A stretch of DNA of 64,000 bases from Dendrophyllia cribrosa (taxonomy: Eukaryota; Cnidaria; Anthozoa; Scleractinia; Dendrophylliidae), in the NCBI GenBank assembly GCA_024195265.1, contig JAJLRJ010000004.1, positions 46,463,337 to 46,527,336 of the forward strand. Reading direction: 5' to 3'. Position numbers and translations under genes: made by a program. Of the stretch, positions 58,731 through 64,000 are shown one piece after another; positions within the stretch are counted from its first letter, which is position 1, and each line of letters opens with the position of its first letter. The notes under the pieces are model-generated. The model was not told the origin of the DNA. It did not search any database and saw only the letters and a program-made list of their open reading frames with translations.

Positions 58731-60622
58731 GCATTGGTTCATGCTTAGCGTGCGTCTATCGAGTTTTATAGGTGGTTTTCATGTTACGTCATCGCCGCCA
58801 TGTTGGTGGACATAAACAATAGTTCTCTCATTAGCTCCTTTTGTTCGTCCACCAGCATTTGTTCGTTTCACTATTGTTATCTATGTCTCTAGAGATTGGT
58901 TGCAAACCACCTATAATTCAACACATTGATACACTGCCCAAATATGGTCAAAAAGTTGTCGATATACGCTATGTCTACATGACGTACTATCCAACGATGG
59001 AGGTAAATTTCGGGCTCATCCTCGGTGTAAGAACCTGTCAAATTCACGAGTGACGTAAAACAAAGAAAACAAAAGGTATAAAACAATAGAGTCAACTGGG
59101 AATGCAATACTACAAAGGTAAAGCCTGCCGCACACTTGAGGAAAGTGCTGAGCAAAATTCCTCGCGAGGCAGTTAGCTCAGCTGTTTCCGCAAGTGTGCG
59201 CTGGATTTTTGGTGAGTTTTTCGCCTCACGCGGTCGTGAGGCAAATATCTGACGTGTTTGATATTTTTTGCCTCACGAGACAAATTCCTCATCGTGTGCG
59301 GGCGCCGCGAGAATCTGGCTGAGCCAAATTAATCGATTAGCCAATAAAATTGCATGGCAAGCTCATGTGATTTCAAGCTCGACATTCAAGATGGCGGACG
59401 ACGAGATGTTAAAACTTCTCGTAGCTCTTCTTATCCGTTTGTTTGTGGTCCACTCAGAGTATACAAAATGTAATATTACATTTGTATAACTGCAATTGCT
59501 GTAATTGATATTGAAACGAAGTTTTAATATCCACTTTTTTAGAATATTCTTAGGATATACACCTAATTGCAGTAATGTTGTCATAGGAAAATGAAAACTG
59601 AAAAAAGCCAAATAGGAATTAATTAGCTTAATCATCATTCACAGCGACACGCGGCACGATTAAGCGTGCAGCGGCTATTGTTAATTTAAATTAACCGTGC
59701 AGCGGCTATTGTTATTTGTGTGTCTAATTAATTCCTATTGGCCTTTTTTCCATTTTTCATTTTTCTATGACAACGTTATTGTAATTAGGTGTAATTTAAA
59801 TTTAGCATTTTATTAGATTTTAATACAGTAAACATGCAACATACAACGCTGCATAGAACTCGACAAGTTTATCCTCTAGGATAACTTCGTAAACCACACT
59901 CCTGTCCGCCATCTTGAATGTCGAGCTTGAAATCACGTGAGCTCGCCATGCAATTTTATTGGCTAATCGATTAATTTGGCTCAGCCAGATTCTCGCGGCG
60001 CCCGCACACGATGAGGAATTTGTCTCGTGAGGCAAAAAATATCAAACACGACAGATATTTGCCTCACGACCTCGCGAGGCGAAAAACTCACCAAAAATCC
60101 AGCGCACACTTGCGGAAACAGCTGAGCTAACTGCCTCGCGAGGAATTTTGCTCAGCACTTTCCTCAAGTGTGCGGCAGGCTTTAGAAACAAAGGAAAAAG
60201 TCACAGGTTCTTACACCCAGGTAAACCCAAATTTCGCATTTTGACAAGAGAATGCAAAAATGACGGAGCGGCCTCGACATTTTTTTCTTCAAACTGGTTT
60301 TGTTATCAATGTGTTGAATTATAAAACTGTTATTGCGCTCAAGTTGCGTGATATCTCCTAATTTTAGCCGGCCGGTTTGGAGAGCACGAGAGAATTTATA
60401 ATTCAACACATTGATAACAAAGCACAGTTTGAAGAAAAAATATTGAGGCCGGTCTGTCATTTTTCGGCAATCTCTTGTCAAAATGCGAAATTTACCTCCA
60501 TCGTTGGATATACGTCATGTAGACATAGCGTATATCGATAACTTTTTTACCATATTTGGGCAGTGTATCAATGTGTTGAATTATAAAACTCGATGGATGC
60601 ACAGCTAAAAGCATGAACCAAA
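58731..60622. repeat. Long nested palindrome, about 1.9 kb
   Basis: The outer arms pair 58731-58768 plus 58914-59005 with about 60490-60622. The inner arms, 281 bp each, pair 59119-59399 with 59904-60184 at high identity (TAAAGCCTGCCGCACACTTG and its complement). The central part (59480-59815) and a side segment (60275-60440) form further hairpins. The same peptide (MPHETNSSSCAGAARIWLSQ) reads from both arms because of the symmetry. Confidence 0.85.
58769..58913. mobile_element. Complete TAGGTGG MITE (145 bp) inside the palindrome's left arm
   Basis: It starts TAGGTGGTTTTCATG and ends GCAAACCACCTA. The matching empty site is in the right arm (TTGAATTATAAAACTCGATG, 60575-60594), which shows that the insertion split GTTTTATAATTC and left TATA on both sides. 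It is the intact reference for the split copy at 37878-39180. Confidence 0.8.
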
Positions 60623-61926
60623 TCTTTTATAACATAGCGAAAGGAAAAGAAAAAATATTGATCGCATGACTGAACGAAAAAAGGCGCGAAAATTATTGCC
60701 GCGTACTCGCAGTTCACCCTGGCGAAGCTGAATGAAAGGTCACCTTGGCAAAGCTGTACAAACCGCTTGATCTGGAAAAAACGAACAAGCACAATTTTCT
60801 GAAAATGTCTTCTAATAATTGGCTTTGAAATATGGTATATACTTTATGCTTCCTTGAAAATGTTCCTAAACATTGCATCGCACGGTTTGAAGCGGATTGG
60901 AACCAAAAAATATCACTACGCGGCTGTAAGAACTAAAACGAGCAACATGTATTTTTTCGCAGCACGGACTGTTGTCGACTGTTGTGTGCAAGTTTTGACT
61001 AAATAACTCAGTCTGTTCAGTGGAGAAATGGTTCATGAACTGAAACGGAGACTCGCTGTGAAGCCCAAAAGCCGTTGTTAATTGAAGAGAGAATACTGAA
61101 CTTATTCGGACTTGAAATGTGTGCACTAAAAAGATACGGGTTCTTTAGCGAATGGTCCATGTCAAAACAACAACAAGAACAATTAAACTCGCTTAAACTT
61201 GTTAACTAACTTAATTTTCTGGAAAGCTGGGTACTAAAGGAAGGGACTAAAAAGCTACATCGAGTGCGGGTAACATTTTTTTAACGTTAATTTGTGTCCA
61301 AATTAGGAGCCTTTTTTACTGCTGTATTTCATGTTGTCTGTCGTTTTATAATAGGTAAGCTTATAATTACCATAAAAAACCTCGCGGGTTTGTGAAATTT
61401 TAGCGTAGCGTGGTCACGAGTACAGACAATAAACTTGTAAACATTGCGCCGCCAAGATAAAAAACTAACGGCATTAAAAAGCTAAGTTTTTTGGCATTTT
61501 CAACAAATTAATATTTTACAATAACTCTGCGAATTCTCGCGCGCTGATTGGCTAATTTTTATTAATTATCAATATGAGAACAGACGGCTGTACAGACGGA
61601 TAAAATGATAAAACTGACGCCATCAGCGAAAGTTTTTCCAAACTTTTCAGCGCTGCGTTTTTCGTGGCGAGAATTCTTTCACAAATTAATCTGAGAATTA
61701 TTCAATAAGAAAATCTTCCAAAATAGATGAGATGAACCTCAAGAAGCTAAAACAGAACCTTAAAGCGGAAAGATGAAGATGTTTGTTGAGAATCCAGACC
61801 TGAAAATTGGCGGTGAGCAGGATTTAGTTAAGCTTATAGTGCTGTCGCTGAAATAAGCTTTACCGGAGGTGAACTGAATAACGGTTAGTTTCAAAATTCC
61901 AATTTTTTCTATATGTTTTTTACTTA
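60623..61926. other. Intergenic region, nothing recognised
   Basis: Short minus-strand frames (60568-60792, 60866-61126) carry no motif. No inverted repeat or tandem repeat of note. Confidence 0.4.
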
Positions 61927-62172
61927 AGCCCCGGCTACACGTCCTAACATTGTCATATAACATTTGTTGGTCTAACAATGTTAGAACGTGTAGCCGGCAT
62001 GTTAGATGACGTTTGTCTAACATTTTTTGTCAGAAGAATGTTTTGATTTCGATCAAACATTCGTCTAACAAAAAAATGTTAGTCAAACATCATCTAACAT
62101 GCCGGCTACACGTTCTAACATCGTTAGACCAAGAAATGTTATATTACAATGTTAGAACGTGTAGCCGGGGCT
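61927..62172. mobile_element. Harbinger-type palindromic MITE, 246 bp, TTA duplication
   Basis: Arms beginning AGCCCCGGCTACACG are mirrored over most of the element (CTAACATTGTCATATAACAT and counterpart). TTA flanks both sides (61924-61926, 62173-62175). Confidence 0.8.
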
Positions 62173-63240
62173 TTACTCTACTCAAACTTTTAATTTACGA
62201 GCCCGTGTTTCTCCGAATTATGGCGATGAAATTCTGGTTTTGTGGTGATCGCATCTTGCATTTCCTTCCTTCGTTTCAACACCAGTTTTGACGTTTTGTT
62301 ATTGTAAAATAAGGTGTTTTCGTACAACAGAGGAGGGGTTACAAAGAGCTGGATTGAAGGTGGTTACGAAAGGTGTTCGGTCGGAGGTAGACATCAAAAC
62401 AGTCGCATTTTTTGCGTTGGTCATACGAATGCGCGCGGTCTCTGAACGAAAGGTCTGGAGTCGCGCCGGTATCCACGCTTCAGATGCTTTCGGCGCTTCG
62501 CGCCTTTGGGAGCGAGGCAGCGAAAAAAAAACGACTGTTTTGCAGTCTAGGTCGGAGGCTTTCTTTTGTTGTTCTATCTCAGTAAGAAGATCACAGCGAG
62601 GGATGGAATGGACGCGTCGAATTTCACTTTTTAGGAAAGAGCGGCTGTATTCATTCATTAGTTTCACTAAGTAATTAATCAGTTCAGCAGAGCGTTTTTC
62701 AAAAAGAAAATCAGTAGAACACAGAGGTTTCATTATGATTTTGAACAGGGGGGCAATGAGTTTAAGCAGGTGGGCACATGATTGGAAGGGCCTTTGGCCC
62801 TTCCCCTCTAGGGGGGTCCGGGGGCATGTTGAAGCACGACCTTAAGCATCTTACTGTTGCTTGAAACATTGTATTTTGTTTGTTCAATCAACTGAATACA
62901 GATATCTGTAGTCATGGACATCAAGTTATCAAGTTGAGTACAAAAATATTGTTTAATCGACCGTTCTGACCTTTTTCCGGTCGCCATAACACACGTGGAA
63001 CTTGTTTGCAACTCAGTGACTTCATGCAGAACATAATGCACAGCACTAAGCTGGCAATGCATTGTGGGGCGATTTCAGTTATTTGCCACGTTTCTTCTGC
63101 ACAGGCAGCAACGGGAGGTATTAAATAAGCAATAACTTCGTTGCTTTTTAACTTGAAATATGCTTTATTTTTTAGAACACACATAAGAATGGTCAAGTTA
63201 GTAAATTATTTAACTTGTTGGCGAAAAAAGTAAGGTTTAG
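62173..63240. other. Repeat-derived region with mirrored open frames; hAT-like end at about 62740-62826
   Basis: Overlapping frames on both strands (62288-62674 + and 62299-62733 -) look like translated dispersed repeat (GACTGTTTTGCAGTC; TTCGGCGCTTCGCGCC). No family motif is visible. Around 62800-62826 CTCTAGGGGGGTCCGGGGGC matches the hAT remnant at 37980-37999, so a related element end is present. The minus-strand frame at 62808-63062 is unrecognised. Confidence 0.4.
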
Positions 63241-63249
63241 ATGTTCAAA

Positions 63250-64000
63250 GCAGCTGGGCAAAATCGTGTTCACAGCCGGTCAATTTGCCCGGTGCCCTTC
63301 CTTTAATGAAACCGTCCCCTGAGAACATATACGTCTAAATATTAGGGCAAGGCCTTGTGAAAGGAATCGAGCGTTTTGTGTGACTTGGATGCCCGGGGAG
63401 GGGGGGTACTTCTTATAATGGGCTATACGGGGATGCTCCGCCCGAAAGGGGTACCTTTTTAAATCAGAAAACGGCAAACTGATCCTTACGGCAAGGCGAT
63501 GAAGGAGTAAATAAAAGAATAAAACAAAATATATATATTCAACAAAATTTTGGGCAAATTTGTTTGAATATATATTTTTTGTTTATATGAAAGGGGTACC
63601 ATATTCACTGAAAGGTATATGAAAGGGGTACCATTTTCAATGAAAGATATATGACAGGGGTACCTTTTCTGTCAAACACGGTATATGAAAGGGTAAGGGT
63701 TTGGACCTCGGGGCGGAGGATCCCTGTACAAAACTTTGTTGAGTATCCCCCCGGGCTTGGATGACATGACGATTTTAAGAGAGATTGGCGATGTTTGTCT
63801 GTAGGCTTAGTGTAAAGGTCCGTTTGGATTTGGTTGTCTTTAAGCTGAACTTGAACGTCAAGAAACGGAAGGAACTGCATGTATAGACGAATCACGGGAA
63901 TATTCGTGAGTGAACTTTCTTCTCCTTTAGTCCATACCATGAAAATGTCATCAATGTATCATCAATGTATCACCAAACGTAGGGTCTGAAAGCAGTGTTT
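63250..64000 (-). pseudogene. Penelope-like reverse transcriptase fragment, interrupted
   Basis: Read on the minus strand from the right edge, the frame gives the reverse-transcriptase catalytic motif YIDD (63959-63948) followed by IFMVWTKGEESSL, and then FLDVQVQLKDNQIQTDLYTK with PTDKH and SSCHP. This order is characteristic of Penelope-like elements. The copy is dead. An 11-bp tandem duplication just before YIDD (TACATTGATGA twice) shifts the frame, a 364-bp element is inserted after SSCHP, and beyond it only frameshifted remains (…FRRICS…, 63364-63280) survive. The 5' part lies outside the window. Confidence 0.75.
63392..63755. mobile_element. 364-bp element with CCCGGGG termini and 8-bp duplication CTTGGATG
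   Basis: It starts CCCGGGGAGGGGGGGTACTT and ends GTTGAGTATCCCCCCGGG. CTTGGATG flanks both sides (63384-63391, 63756-63763) within the Penelope-like sequence. Inside, GAAAGGGGTACC-like units repeat (63588-63664). The right part is shared with 48530-48597. The 8-bp duplication suggests hAT, but the terminus is unusual for that group. Confidence 0.8.

Noticed and set aside
59268..60035. Matching frames MPHETNSSSCAGAARIWLSQ... on both strands as a duplicated gene
   Set aside because: They are the two arms of a palindrome; the shared peptide follows from DNA symmetry and has no known domain.
62288..62733. Overlapping 128- and 144-codon frames as genes
   Set aside because: They are on opposite strands of the same low-complexity, repeat-like sequence with no family motif.
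1..64000. A bacterial-type defence or operon system
   Set aside because: Everything readable is intron-containing eukaryotic genes and eukaryotic transposons; no prokaryotic gene organisation is present.

Overview
This window is eukaryotic nuclear DNA. The genes have many short exons with GT-AG introns, the sequence is AT-rich, there are no operons, and DNA transposons are dense and diverse: PIF/Harbinger, hAT, Crypton-like, TA-target elements, MITEs, LINE remnants and Penelope-like remnants. The gene types and repeat mix fit an anthozoan cnidarian, most likely a stony coral. That assignment is inference.

Three host genes can be built from the sequence. (1) Positions 1833-14034 (+) hold a complete ten-exon CHMP1-type ESCRT-III gene of 201 codons, with a 20-nt second exon and transposon-filled introns. 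(2) Positions 18085-18756 (-) hold a LicD/fukutin-related type II membrane protein in one coding exon, with a possible 5' UTR exon at about 20354-20500. (3) Positions 46113-55425 (+) hold a complete ten-exon gene for a secretory-pathway JmjC/cupin-like oxygenase of 453 residues, with signal peptide, HxD...H iron triad, one EF-hand, an acidic tail and a C-terminal REEL that resembles an ER-retention signal.

Most other sequence is mobile or repetitive. Positions 7949-12353 (CHMP1 intron 8) hold a TA-flanked terminal-inverted-repeat element and a Crypton-like element whose shorter sister copy is at 20752-22469. Positions 23223-26844 are an apparently intact two-gene PIF/Harbinger transposon, with a Myb/SANT-like protein and a DDE transposase both open and spliced. 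Positions 29770-37170 are a 7.4-kb non-coding element with CACTGCACGAAA termini, arrays of a palindromic repeat at both ends and nested long hairpins inside. Positions 37878-39180 are a small MITE split by a hAT remnant. Positions 56514-57590 are LINE remnants. Positions 58045-58613 are a MITE carrying a short ORF. Positions 58731-60622 are a long nested palindrome with a MITE in one arm. Positions 63250-64000 are a decayed Penelope-like reverse transcriptase interrupted by a 364-bp element with an 8-bp target duplication.

The three host genes show no functional link to each other. The strongest leads are the intact Harbinger element, the 7.4-kb palindrome-array element, a 251-bp palindrome with hammerhead-like cores flanked by 15-bp duplications, and the nested insertions that order element activity. 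No CRISPR array, convincing tRNA or rRNA gene, or bacterial-type system was seen.
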